Origin: Sphingobacterium cavernae | GTDB lineage: Bacteria; Bacteroidota; Bacteroidia; Sphingobacteriales; Sphingobacteriaceae | Assembly (NCBI RefSeq): GCF_008520265.1 | Contig: NZ_VIQM01000065.1 | Span: 62,001-126,000, forward strand | Direction of reading: 5' to 3' | Length of the DNA stretch: 64,000 nt | Position numbers and translations under genes: made by a program | Notes under the pieces: generated by a model | What the model saw: only the letters and a program-made list of their open reading frames with translations | The model's database searches: none | What the model was told of the DNA's origin: nothing | Part shown: piece after piece, positions 7,142-15,649 of the stretch | How the letters are laid out: every line of letters begins with the position of its first letter | Numbering within the stretch: position 1 is the stretch's first letter

Positions 7142-8995
7142 TTATTCTGTAGCCTTCAAAAACGACTCTTTACCGCCTACAATTGGTAAGCTAATGCTTG
7201 TTCCATTTAAGTCTATTGTAATCTCTGTTCCAGCTTTTGGCCATAACGTAAATTCTTTATCACTTGAGAAAAGCATTAAACCAATTTGCTTGCCAGCTGG
7301 TATAATTTGATCATCGGGTTGTAAATCAAATTTCAAGTCATAGAATTTATCCGGCTTTAAAGGAATTCCTTTGGTAATTGACTTATAATTTTGTGGATCC
7401 GCCCATCCGCGTGTAATGATGTTATCTGTTATTTTGGATTTTTCATCAGCCGACCAAGGTAGTGCGACCAACCACACAGAGAAATTCGCAGCAGGTTTAC
7501 TTGCGGCTAGTTTAACTGATACACTAGCAATACCTGAAATATGTAAATCTTGTTTTAGTACAGGACTTACGTATAATAAACGATTTTCAGATTCTTTAGC
7601 CGTTGCCAAATCTTTACCCGAAGAAGAGACATCATCTACCAATACTTCTTTGCTTTTAGTTGTTGATTTCACCAATTGCAATGTTCCTGCTGTGTTCCCT
7701 CCCTTACCCAAATACAGCTTGACATCTGTAGCTGTAGGGTTAGGATAATCTGCATAAGATGTAGGCTTATTTTGTTTGTCATTTTCACGTACAATCCAAG
7801 ATTTTGGGTCTTTCTCCACTCCATTTTCAATATTAAAAAGAAAACGTGTAAACCACTTGTTCATCATTGCGTGAGGTGGCTCACCTCCATGTCCACCTTG
7901 ATGATAATATATTTGCACAGGTAATCCTTTTGCTCTTGCTTCATTGTAAATACGATAACTATGCTCGGGCATTACATTCCAATCGTTGAAACCGTGCGCC
8001 ATTAACAAGGCAGCCTTAAAGTTTTTCATCGCATTCAAATAGTCACGACCCGCCCAAAAAGCATTATAATCCCCACTTGTTCTATCTATACCATTCAATA
8101 TTTCGCCATCGCGATACGTCTTATTATTATAAGCTCTCTTTTCTTCTGCCCCACTATGAATAAAATCGTACAATACATCGACGTCCTCGCCTAAATAACC
8201 ACCTGGACTACGCACCAAACCATTGGAACGGTAATAATGGTAGTAAGAAGTATTTGGCGCAACTGGAATTATCGCCTTCAATCCTTCCACTCCGGTAGTC
8301 GCAGCAGCTATTGGAAGCGTGCCGTTGTAGGAAGTTCCGGTCATTCCGACATTGCCCGTACTCCAAAATGCATTTATTTTCTCTTCTCCATCAGGGGTTG
8401 TATAGCCATTATCTTTACCGGAAAGCCATTCAATGACAGCTTTGGGCGCTAAGGATTCATTAATACCGCCTACTGTTGGTGAACCTTGTGATAGACCTGT
8501 ACCCGGAGAAGAAGAATGTACAACGATAAATCCACGAGGAACCCATGTCCCAATTAAAGTATTTGAAATAATAGGTCTTTTACCTGTTCGCACTACATTT
8601 GGATGCGCACGAGGTTTAGGTGGTTGTGCGCCAAGTTCATGATTTACGTCCCACATGATGCCGTCTATATCATCTGCTACACCTGCATAATACGGACTAG
8701 TTTCGTAGATAACAGGCAATTTCAATTCCTTGTTTTCTGTTTGATAAGGACGTGTAACACTCACATGCATACGGTCAAGTTTTCCATCACCATCCGTATC
8801 AAATGTAGTTTCTACCCACAAGTCTTGGCGTATCCATTTCTTCGCATCCTGAAAAGCAGGTACAATTTGCGCTTGACCATCTTTGAAAAAAGGAGCTGCG
8901 CTCGTTGAATCTTGTGTTGCCTGTGCAAAAGATGATAGACCGAAAACGGTGAATAGAAGCAGTAAGTAGATTGATTTGGAATGTATTTTTATCAT
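7142..8995 (-). CDS. Xaa-Pro dipeptidyl-peptidase (S15/CocE family), secreted
   Basis: A 617-residue serine peptidase expected to release X-Pro dipeptides from peptide N-termini. A signal peptide ends near FAQA (about residue 26), so the enzyme is exported. The alpha/beta-hydrolase domain (about 50-390) has the nucleophile Ser in GMTGTSYNG, the probable acid Asp in HGFNDWNV and the His in QGGHGG. The C-terminal jelly-roll domain typical of PepX/CocE (about 400-610) ends with GLMLFSS and a short hydrophobic strand. S15 members also include cocaine-esterase-like hydrolases, but the GTSYNG nucleophile region and the ~600-residue two-domain layout favour X-Pro peptidase. No clear promoter box was found upstream. 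Confidence 0.88.
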   Translation of the reverse strand: MIKIHSKSIYLLLLFTVFGLSSFAQATQDSTSAAPFFKDGQAQIVPAFQDAKKWIRQDLWVETTFDTDGDGKLDRMHVSVTRPYQTENKELKLPVIYETSPYYAGVADDIDGIMWDVNHELGAQPPKPRAHPNVVRTGKRPIISNTLIGTWVPRGFIVVHSSSPGTGLSQGSPTVGGINESLAPKAVIEWLSGKDNGYTTPDGEEKINAFWSTGNVGMTGTSYNGTLPIAAATTGVEGLKAIIPVAPNTSYYHYYRSNGLVRSPGGYLGEDVDVLYDFIHSGAEEKRAYNNKTYRDGEILNGIDRTSGDYNAFWAGRDYLNAMKNFKAALLMAHGFNDWNVMPEHSYRIYNEARAKGLPVQIYYHQGGHGGEPPHAMMNKWFTRFLFNIENGVEKDPKSWIVRENDKQNKPTSYADYPNPTATDVKLYLGKGGNTAGTLQLVKSTTKSKEVLVDDVSSSGKDLATAKESENRLLYVSPVLKQDLHISGIASVSVKLAASKPAANFSVWLVALPWSADEKSKITDNIITRGWADPQNYKSITKGIPLKPDKFYDLKFDLQPDDQIIPAGKQIGLMLFSSDKEFTLWPKAGTEITIDLNGTSISLPIVGGKESFLKATE

Positions 8996-9134
8996 AGATT
9001 ATGTTTTATGACTATTTGTCAAATTTCTCGATATGTTTGCCATAGAATTACTAACCGAAGTAAAGGAAATTAATTGTTCGTCACAATGAATTTGTAAAAT
9101 AATTTTTAAGCCTTATTTTTATTAATTTAGCTTA

Positions 9135-10520
9135 ATGGCAAAATCAAAATCAGCATATTTCTGTCAATCTTGTGGAAATGAATCCCCGAAATGGCTTGGA
9201 CAATGTCCATCGTGCAAACAGTGGAACACTTTTGTAGAAGAAGTAGTTGCTCCAGCGTCTTCGCGCGTGCCCGAATGGCGTAGTACGACAACCATCGGCT
9301 CACCAAAAAGACAAAACAAAGCGGCCATCATTCACGAAATTGTCTACAGTGAAGAGCAGCGCATCATCACACCAGACAAAGAATTTAACCGTGTATTGGG
9401 AGGTGGAATTGTTCCGGGTTCTTTGGTTTTGATTGGCGGAGAGCCGGGCATTGGTAAATCCACATTGATGTTGCAATTGGCTCTTTCTATACCACAGATT
9501 AAGGTGTTATATATTTCTGGAGAAGAGAGCGAACAACAAATTAAAATGCGTGCAGAACGTCTTTCCCAACATTCGAAAGCAAACTGCTATATCTTAACAG
9601 AAACTTCAACGCAAAATATATTCAAACAAGCGGAAGTAGTTGAACCGAATTTGGTTGTGATTGACTCTATCCAAACTTTGCATTCCCAAAAAATAGAATC
9701 TGCACCAGGATCTGTTTCGCAAGTACGTGAATGTACTGCGGAATTATTACGCTATGCCAAAGAAAGTAATGTTCCTGTATTTATTGTAGGACACATTACG
9801 AAAGATGGTTCTATCGCTGGTCCAAAAGTGTTGGAACATATGGTGGATACGGTACTGCAATTTGAAGGTGATCGTCACCACGTGTACCGCATCTTACGTG
9901 CGGTTAAAAATCGTTTTGGCTCGTCATCCGAATTGGGAATCTATGAAATGCAAGGTTCGGGATTGCGTGAGGTTTCGAATCCTTCGGAAATAATGATTTC
10001 GCAACGCGACGAACCAACAAGTGGTGTGGCTATTGCAACCATGCTCGAAGGCATTCGTCCATTGATGATAGAAGTACAGGCTTTGGTCGGAAATTCTGCC
10101 TTTGGCACGCCACAGCGTAGTTCTACAGGCTTTGATACCAAAAGATTGAATATGCTCCTAGCTGTATTAGAAAAACGTTTTGGTTTCCGTCTAAGTGCAC
10201 AAGATGTATTTTTGAATATCACCGGAGGTCTACGTGTAGAAGATCCTGCAATTGATTTGGCTGTCATCGCAGCAATTATATCCTCACAACAGGACATCGC
10301 TTTGCCAACAAATATTACTTTTGCAGGAGAAGTAGGTTTATCCGGTGAAATACGTGCTGTAAATCGCATCGAACAACGTATCGCAGAAGCCGAGAAATTA
10401 GGTTTTGAAGGGATTTTTATTCCAAAGCATAATACCAAAGGACTTGACGCTAAGAAATACAATATCGCCATCCGCCCTGTAGCAAAATTAGAAGATATTT
10501 TTAGGACGTTATTTGGGTAG
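9135..10520 (+). CDS. radA: DNA repair protein RadA (RecA/Lon-like branch-migration ATPase)
   Basis: RadA (Sms) is a hexameric ATPase that drives branch migration during recombinational repair. The 461 residues show the three hallmarks in order: an N-terminal C4 zinc finger (Cys10, 13, 24, 27), a RecA-type ATPase core with Walker A GGEPGIGKST (101-110) and VVIDSIQT Walker B, the RadA-specific KNRFG motif (about 255), and a Lon-protease-like C-terminal domain (GGLRVEDPAIDLAV...) that lacks the catalytic Ser. A near-consensus -7 sequence TAATTTAG at 9123-9130 sits four bases before the ATG, so the leader may be absent. It is divergent from the S15 peptidase. Confidence 0.96.
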   Translation: MAKSKSAYFCQSCGNESPKWLGQCPSCKQWNTFVEEVVAPASSRVPEWRSTTTIGSPKRQNKAAIIHEIVYSEEQRIITPDKEFNRVLGGGIVPGSLVLIGGEPGIGKSTLMLQLALSIPQIKVLYISGEESEQQIKMRAERLSQHSKANCYILTETSTQNIFKQAEVVEPNLVVIDSIQTLHSQKIESAPGSVSQVRECTAELLRYAKESNVPVFIVGHITKDGSIAGPKVLEHMVDTVLQFEGDRHHVYRILRAVKNRFGSSSELGIYEMQGSGLREVSNPSEIMISQRDEPTSGVAIATMLEGIRPLMIEVQALVGNSAFGTPQRSSTGFDTKRLNMLLAVLEKRFGFRLSAQDVFLNITGGLRVEDPAIDLAVIAAIISSQQDIALPTNITFAGEVGLSGEIRAVNRIEQRIAEAEKLGFEGIFIPKHNTKGLDAKKYNIAIRPVAKLEDIFRTLFG

Positions 10521-10839
10521 GTTGCACGACCTCTTAAGATAATCGTCAGAGGAACGAAGTAATCTTAATTTTTAAGATTAACCAACATTTCGAACAATGG
10601 GAGAAATCTAAATCCTTACTATTAATCAATACTAATTTTAGATTTCTCCTCCCCCTAGTCGAATCACGAAAAAATCTATTGCTGTATAACTAATTCGCAG
10701 ATACAGTTTTACTAATACGTCCTCCTATTCAAAAAACTCTATATATTTAGCAGTATATCAACATATTGAATAAGCAACTTTAAAATTGTTGCGTATATTT
10801 AAATGTTAGGCGATATATGATCCAAACTCCCGTCCACAA
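10521..10839. other. 319-bp intergenic region with palindromic repeat elements
   Basis: The left half holds two hairpins (10560-10580 and 10600-10649) and text of the form GAGGAACGAAG next to them, a pattern I associate with intergenic repeats in Sphingobacteriaceae. The right half, 10680-10839, is AT-rich and shows only a TATATTTA sequence near 10794 as a weak promoter candidate for the next gene. Confidence 0.5.
10560..10649. repeat. paired inverted repeats, probable intergenic repeat element
   Basis: First hairpin: perfect 9-bp arms at 10560-10568 and 10572-10580 around TTT. Second hairpin: perfect 13-bp arms GGAGAAATCTAAA (10600-10612) and its complement (10637-10649) with a 24-nt loop. 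Neither is followed by a T-tract, so they look unlike the other terminators in this window. They could still end radA transcription. Confidence 0.5.
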
Positions 10840-11379
10840 ATGAATAAGATAGAATTTTACTCCAATAAAAAGAAAGCACTTTTATTACTAATAGGTTCCT
10901 TAATTTTTGTAATACTTGGTATCTACCTTTTTCTAAATGCTGAAAATATGGCTAGCTACAGAGTCAGAAATCCTCTGTTCATAAAAATTTCAGGAATTAC
11001 ATCAGTTTTATTTTTTGGCTTTGGTGTTTTTGTGTCAATAAAACAGTTATTAAAAAATAAATTAATGCTAATAATTGATGAAAATGGAGTAAATGTGAAC
11101 CCTAAAAAAAACGAATATATAAAATGGAGTGATATTGAAGGATTTGAAGAAATAAAAATCAATAGCGTAAAAATAATTATTATTCAAATCAATAATGCAG
11201 AGGAATATATTAAGAAAGAAGACAACAAGCTGAGAAAAAAACTGATGAGATTTAATCTTGAAAATTATAGTTCACCTTATAATATTTCTGTTGCAACAAT
11301 GAATACAAATTATAATCAACTATTAAGAACTCTAAACGAAAACCTTATAAAAAACAAAAACTGCCACCAACATCTGTAA
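10840..11379 (+). CDS. STM3941-family membrane protein of unknown function
   Basis: A 179-residue protein with two membrane segments (about residues 13-30 and 46-67) after a short basic N-terminus (MNKIEFYSNKKKALLL). A soluble domain follows with IIDENGVNVNPKKNEYIKWSDIEGFEEI, a PH-like strand pattern. N-terminus, spacing and the WSDIxGF element match proteins annotated as STM3941 family. No function is known; such genes often sit singly in accessory positions. The gene is clearly more AT-rich than its neighbours, with heavy AAA, AAT and ATA use, and is flanked upstream by palindromic repeats, so horizontal gain is possible. Confidence 0.7.
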   Translation: MNKIEFYSNKKKALLLLIGSLIFVILGIYLFLNAENMASYRVRNPLFIKISGITSVLFFGFGVFVSIKQLLKNKLMLIIDENGVNVNPKKNEYIKWSDIEGFEEIKINSVKIIIIQINNAEEYIKKEDNKLRKKLMRFNLENYSSPYNISVATMNTNYNQLLRTLNENLIKNKNCHQHL

Positions 11380-11468
11380 CTGTTGAACAACTCCCTAAAA
11401 GCCTACAAATCAAAATACTTAACCTCGCTTAAATTCTTTAATCGGGGTATTTCCGGCTTCCATTACAT

Positions 11469-11502
11469 AAAAAAGCTTTACCCTGATATATCGGATAAAG
11501 CG
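11469..11502 (-). terminator. intrinsic terminator after the TlpA-like gene
   Basis: Read on the minus strand, GCTTTATCC and GGGTAAAGC pair (one G-U) around a 9-nt loop and are followed by six T residues. It lies about 27 bases past the stop codon. Confidence 0.75.
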
Positions 11503-11528
11503 TTTTATATTATCAATTCCTGCTTGTA

Positions 11529-12197
11529 TTATTTCAATATTTCTTCAAGTTTCTTTCTCAGATCATCGCCATGCAAGTTACGCGCCACAATAATTCCGTT
11601 TGGATCAACTAGGACATTCTGTGGAATAGCCTTTATACCATACACACCAGCCGCGCCATTGTTCCAATGTTGCAAGTCAGAAATATGCTTCCAAGTCAAT
11701 TTATCATCTTCAATGGCTTTTTTCCACGCATTGATGTCTTTGTCAAAAGAAACACCTAATATTTCAAAGTTTTTGTGTTTAAAGTCATTGTAAATCGCCA
11801 CTAATTTAGGATTCTCTTCACGACATGGAGGACACCAGGAAGCCCAAAAATCAACCAATACATACTTACCTTTTAGATCTTGTAGCGAATAAACGTTTCC
11901 TGCAGGGGCAAATTGTGTAATTCCTGGAGCTTTTTTCCCTACAGAAGAATTTTCCAATGCTTTCAAGTATCGATCAAATATCTTTCCTTGTAAAGATTTT
12001 CGAACTGATTTATCCACTTTTTTAAAATACGTACGCATTTCTTTGTAATCTGGATTGTACGTATCCAAACGTTGAATAACTTGAAGGACATTAGGGTCTT
12101 TTGGATTTTCCAAAATCTGCTTAATCTTTTCTTCTTTTGTCTGCGCAAAAATTAATGCAGGAAAAACTAGAGCTATTATAAATAGTATTTTTTTCAT
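11529..12197 (-). CDS. TlpA-family thiol-disulfide oxidoreductase
   Basis: A 222-residue exported thioredoxin-like protein. A signal peptide (MKKILFIIALVFPALIFAQ) precedes a helical linker (about 20-85) and a thioredoxin fold (about 86-220) with the redox motif WCPPC (Cys122, Cys125), the preceding VLVDFWASW strand, and the cis-Pro loop in IKAIPQNVLVDPNG. Such proteins reduce periplasmic disulfides, for example in cytochrome c maturation, or act as peroxiredoxin-like reductants in Bacteroidota; which applies here cannot be told. The gene is divergent from the aminotransferase gene, has a consensus -7 box and its own terminator, and is probably monocistronic. Confidence 0.9.
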   Translation of the reverse strand: MKKILFIIALVFPALIFAQTKEEKIKQILENPKDPNVLQVIQRLDTYNPDYKEMRTYFKKVDKSVRKSLQGKIFDRYLKALENSSVGKKAPGITQFAPAGNVYSLQDLKGKYVLVDFWASWCPPCREENPKLVAIYNDFKHKNFEILGVSFDKDINAWKKAIEDDKLTWKHISDLQHWNNGAAGVYGIKAIPQNVLVDPNGIIVARNLHGDDLRKKLEEILK

Positions 12198-12216
12198 TCC
12201 AGTGAGATTTATTGTT

Positions 12217-12224
12217 CAAATATA
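12217..12224 (-). promoter_or_regulatory. -7 box of the TlpA-like gene
   Basis: The minus strand reads TATATTTG, a perfect TAnnTTTG. It is 19 bases before the ATG at 12197, giving a leader of about 16 nt. Confidence 0.55.
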
Positions 12225-12262
12225 AAATAATCTACTACTTTAGTATAGTTATAAAATTAAAA

Positions 12263-13423
12263 ATGACACAAAGTTTTCAAAGCAATTTTAAATCTAAGCT
12301 ACCCCATTCGACAGTAAGTATTTTTTCACGAATGTCGCTCCTCGCGCAACAGCATCAAGCTATTAATCTTTCGCAAGGATTTCCAGATTTTGACATTGAT
12401 CCAAAATTGACAACACTTGTGACTCAATATATGCAGAAAGGGTTTAATCAATATGCGCCCATGCCGGGAACTATTGAGCTCCGAAAAGCGATTAGCGAGA
12501 AATACAACCATTACTACCAAATAGCGCTAGATCCGAACGATGAAATTACCATTACAGCTGGAGGAACGGAAGGATTGTATTCGGTGATTGGGACATTGAT
12601 TCATCCAGGCGATGAAGTCATTATTTTCGAGCCTGCTTATGATTCGTATAGTCCAAGTATACAATCTTTTGGCGGAAAAGTAATTCCAATCGAACTCCAT
12701 GCGCCTGATTTTGCTATTGATTGGAATTATGTGAAATCAAAAATCACGGAACGCACGAAGTTAATTATTATAAACAACCCCAATAATCCAACAGGAAGAA
12801 TTTTAGCTAAGGAAGATATATCCGCACTAGAGAATATCGTTGAAGAAACTGGCGTTTTTGTATTGAGTGATGAAGTCTATGAGCATATTGTTTTTGATGG
12901 GAACAAGCATATTTCTATTTTAGAATCTACTATTTTACGTCAGAATGGTTTTGTGGTCGCTTCCTTTGGGAAAGTATTGCATGCTACAGGTTGGAAAATG
13001 GGCTATGTCGTGGCAAATCCATTTTTGACAGCAGAGTTTCGGAAAATCCATCAGTTCAATGTTTTTTCTGTCAATACCCCTATTCAATTTGCGGTAGCAG
13101 ATTATTTGAGTACTATTGATTATTATCAATCGTTGACTCCATTATTTCAACAAAAGAGAGATTTTGTCCTAAATAAATTAAGTTCTAGTCCCTTTAAGGT
13201 TTTGCCTTGTGAAGGAACATATTTTTTATTGGTGGATTATAGTGCGATAGCACAAGAAAAAGAGCTTGACTTTGCAGAAAAGCTTACTAAAGAGTTCAAA
13301 ATAGCGACAATTCCTGTATCTGCGTTCTACAGTAATGAGGTTAACCAAAATTTACTCCGAATATGCTTTGCAAAAAAGGAGGAGACTCTTAATCAGGCGT
13401 TACAAAACTTGCTAAGCCTATAA
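12263..13423 (+). CDS. PLP-dependent methionine-type aminotransferase (YbdL-like)
   Basis: A fold type I class I/II aminotransferase of 386 residues. I chose the ATG at 12263 because the protein then begins MTQSFQSNFKSKLPHSTVSIFSRMS, as in YbdL-type methionine aminotransferases; a TTG 51 bases upstream would add a low-complexity hydrophobic stretch. Landmarks are INLSQGFPDFDID (substrate arm), ITAGGTEGLYS, NNPNNPTG (cofactor Asn), LSDEVYEH (Asp and Tyr to PLP) and the Schiff-base Lys in ASFGKVLHATGWKMGY, with RICFAKKEE at the end binding the substrate carboxylate. Expected role: transamination of methionine and aromatic amino acids, possibly in methionine salvage. The substrate is inferred from the family. 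Confidence 0.88.
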   Translation: MTQSFQSNFKSKLPHSTVSIFSRMSLLAQQHQAINLSQGFPDFDIDPKLTTLVTQYMQKGFNQYAPMPGTIELRKAISEKYNHYYQIALDPNDEITITAGGTEGLYSVIGTLIHPGDEVIIFEPAYDSYSPSIQSFGGKVIPIELHAPDFAIDWNYVKSKITERTKLIIINNPNNPTGRILAKEDISALENIVEETGVFVLSDEVYEHIVFDGNKHISILESTILRQNGFVVASFGKVLHATGWKMGYVVANPFLTAEFRKIHQFNVFSVNTPIQFAVADYLSTIDYYQSLTPLFQQKRDFVLNKLSSSPFKVLPCEGTYFLLVDYSAIAQEKELDFAEKLTKEFKIATIPVSAFYSNEVNQNLLRICFAKKEETLNQALQNLLSL

Positions 13424-13507
13424 ATTGCGCAACGGTTTGACTTTTTATTTTATTTAGTAAATAATAAATATTTAGCTTTTTATTTATTAACAAGGGCTTT
13501 TTATTGC

Positions 13508-13515
13508 TAAATTTG
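13508..13515 (+). promoter_or_regulatory. -7 box of nagB
   Basis: TAAATTTG matches TAnnTTTG exactly, 33 bases before the nagB ATG; the expected leader is about 30 nt. Confidence 0.55.
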
Positions 13516-13548
13516 CAATTCACGATTTATCATATATATACCTCATAA

Positions 13549-15471
13549 ATGGCAAGATTAAATTTATTAGAGGAAACACGTTTTGAAAAAGTACCGGTTA
13601 CGGTATTCCCAAATCAAGACGTTGCTTCGATTCAAGTTGCAAATCGTATTGCCTCTATCATTAAAGAGAAGCAAGCTAAGGGCGAGACTGCTGTATTAGG
13701 GTTAGCTACAGGTGCGACACCCATTAAAGTGTACAAAGAATTAGTTCGTCTTCACAAAGAAGAAGGTTTGAGCTTCAAAAACGTTGTAACTTTCAACTTG
13801 GACGAATACTATCCAATGCAACCTACAGCTGCGCAAAGCTATGTTACTTTCATGAATAAAAATTTGTTTGACCACGTGGATATTCCACGCGAAAACATCA
13901 ATATTCCTGATGGAACTTTAAACGAGGACGAAGTACAAGCCTTCTGCGAAGCATACGAGCAAAAAATCACAAATTTAGGCGGATTAGATATTCAGATTTT
14001 GGGTATTGGTCGTACAGGCCACATCGGTTTCAATGAGCCGGGATCTGCTCCAAACTCCGGTACGCGTATCGTTACTTTGGATGATTTGACACGTCGTGAT
14101 GCCTCACATGATTTTGGAGGTAAAGAAAATGTGCCTACAAAAGCGATCACAATGGGCGTTGGTACGATTTTCAAAGCTAGAGAGATTATCTTAATGGCTT
14201 GGAACGAGAAGAAAGCTGAAATCGTTAAGAAAGCGGTAGAAGGCGAAATCTCTTCAGATATTCCAGCGACTTTCCTTCAACTTTCTGATCATGTAGAGTT
14301 TATCTTGGACGAAGGTGCTGCTTGCTTGTTGACACGTTTTGACACACCTTGGTTAGCGCATGATGTAGAATGGACGGATTCATTAATCAAAAAAGCGGTA
14401 GTATGGTTGTCATTAAAATTGAACAAAGCAATTTTAAAATTAACTGACGACGATTATAACAACAATGGTATGGCAAGTCTTTCGACAACGAAAGGTCCTG
14501 CTTACAGCATCAATATACGTATTTTCAACGAATTACAACGTACGATCACAGGCTGGCCAGGTGGTAAACCAGGGGTAGATGATTCAAATCGTCCAGAGCG
14601 TGCAGAACCAGCGCGCAAAAATGCGATTTTGTTCTCACCACACCCTGATGATGACGTAATTTCAATGGGTGGTACATTCATCCGTTTAGCGGATCAAGGT
14701 CACAATGTACACGTAGCTTACCAAACTTCAGGTAATAATGCGGTATGGGATGATGATGCTAGAAGATTCTTAGAATTTGCGACAGATATTACAAAAGAAT
14801 TAGGCGAAGATACTTCTAAATTGGAAGAGTTATATAAAGAGTCTAATGCATATTTTGCGAAGAAACAACCGAAGGAAATCGATCCAGATATCATTCGCAA
14901 AGTAAAAGCATTCATTCGTAAAGGTGAAGCTATAGCGGGATCTCGTTTTGTTGGTTTACCTGACGAAAATATTCATTTCCAAGATTTACCTTTCTACGAT
15001 CGTCAAAAATTCTCGAAGGATGTATCGTTTGAGGATGACATCCAACAAACAATGGAATTGATGCGTCAAGTAAAACCGCATCAAGTATTTGCTGCTGGTG
15101 ACTTCCACGATCCACACGGCACGCACAAAGTTTGTTTCGATATTATATTAGAAGCATTGACAAGATTACGTGCTACGGAAGAATGGGCTAAAGATTGTTG
15201 GTTGTGGTTGTACCGTGGTGCATGGTACGAATTCCCTATCCACGAGATCGAAATGGCAGTTCCACTTTCTCCACAAGAGGTTAAGCGCAAGCGTTTAGCA
15301 ATCTTCAAACACCAATCACAAAAAGATCTACCTGTATTCCCTGGTGATGATCCACGTGAGTTCTGGGTGAGAGCAGAAGATAGAACAACGTACACTGCAG
15401 GTTTGTACCACCAATTGGGTCTTGCAGATTACGAAGCTATCGAAGCTTTTGTAAGATGGAAATTTGATTAA
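13549..15471 (+). CDS. nagB: glucosamine-6-phosphate deaminase with C-terminal PIG-L (LmbE-like) domain
   Basis: The N-terminal part (about residues 1-275) is a NagB deaminase converting glucosamine-6-phosphate to fructose-6-phosphate and ammonia. It shows LGLATGATP (phosphate loop), FNLDEYYPM and the catalytic segment GRTGHIGFNEPGS. The C-terminal part (about 345-640) is a PIG-L/LmbE domain, a zinc N-deacetylase fold, with the metal motif HPDDD (365-369) and a second His pair in PHGTH (about 522-526). At 640 residues it is more than twice the E. coli NagB length. The fusion is widespread in Bacteroidota as I recall. An N-acetylglucosamine-6-phosphate deacetylase step in the same chain is an attractive but untested reading. 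It is monocistronic with promoter and terminator. Confidence 0.92.
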   Translation: MARLNLLEETRFEKVPVTVFPNQDVASIQVANRIASIIKEKQAKGETAVLGLATGATPIKVYKELVRLHKEEGLSFKNVVTFNLDEYYPMQPTAAQSYVTFMNKNLFDHVDIPRENINIPDGTLNEDEVQAFCEAYEQKITNLGGLDIQILGIGRTGHIGFNEPGSAPNSGTRIVTLDDLTRRDASHDFGGKENVPTKAITMGVGTIFKAREIILMAWNEKKAEIVKKAVEGEISSDIPATFLQLSDHVEFILDEGAACLLTRFDTPWLAHDVEWTDSLIKKAVVWLSLKLNKAILKLTDDDYNNNGMASLSTTKGPAYSINIRIFNELQRTITGWPGGKPGVDDSNRPERAEPARKNAILFSPHPDDDVISMGGTFIRLADQGHNVHVAYQTSGNNAVWDDDARRFLEFATDITKELGEDTSKLEELYKESNAYFAKKQPKEIDPDIIRKVKAFIRKGEAIAGSRFVGLPDENIHFQDLPFYDRQKFSKDVSFEDDIQQTMELMRQVKPHQVFAAGDFHDPHGTHKVCFDIILEALTRLRATEEWAKDCWLWLYRGAWYEFPIHEIEMAVPLSPQEVKRKRLAIFKHQSQKDLPVFPGDDPREFWVRAEDRTTYTAGLYHQLGLADYEAIEAFVRWKFD

Positions 15472-15488
15472 TCAATTACAAATATTTT

Positions 15489-15517
15489 AAACGCCATCCC
15501 GAGGGATGGCGTTTTGC
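15489..15517 (+). terminator. intrinsic terminator after nagB
   Basis: Perfect 12-bp arms at 15489-15500 and 15503-15514 with a minimal loop (CGAG at the tip) and a trailing T-run. Confidence 0.85.
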
Positions 15518-15612
15518 ATTTATGGTATATGTGTAAGTCTGAAATACATAAGTTTTTTCGGATTATTAAACTTTTTATCGGATTGTTTATTTTTTGATTT
15601 CATTCAGCGAAC

Positions 15613-15620
15613 TAGTTTTG
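15613..15620 (+). promoter_or_regulatory. -7 box of the siderophore receptor gene
   Basis: TAGTTTTG matches TAnnTTTG and lies 29 bases before the ATG. Directly after it, at 15628-15644, is TTTAGA-ATTAG-TTTAAT, one good half of the Fur-like dyad seen upstream of the next receptor. Confidence 0.5.
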
Positions 15621-15649
15621 CTCTCAATTTAGAATTAGTTTAATTAAAG

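Noticed and set aside
9941..10471. 176-codon leftward ORF inside radA
   Set aside because: Antisense shadow of the conserved RadA C-terminal domain; composition follows radA codon bias.
10521..11400. Flanking direct repeats marking a small mobile element around the STM3941-like gene
   Set aside because: The text GTTGCACGAC at 10521 and GTTGAACAAC at 11382 is similar but imperfect (about 12 of 17), no longer match or transposase exists.
11383..11793. 136-codon rightward ORF after the STM3941-like gene
   Set aside because: Its second half is antisense to the clear TlpA-like gene and its first half runs over that gene's terminator; no recognisable protein pattern.
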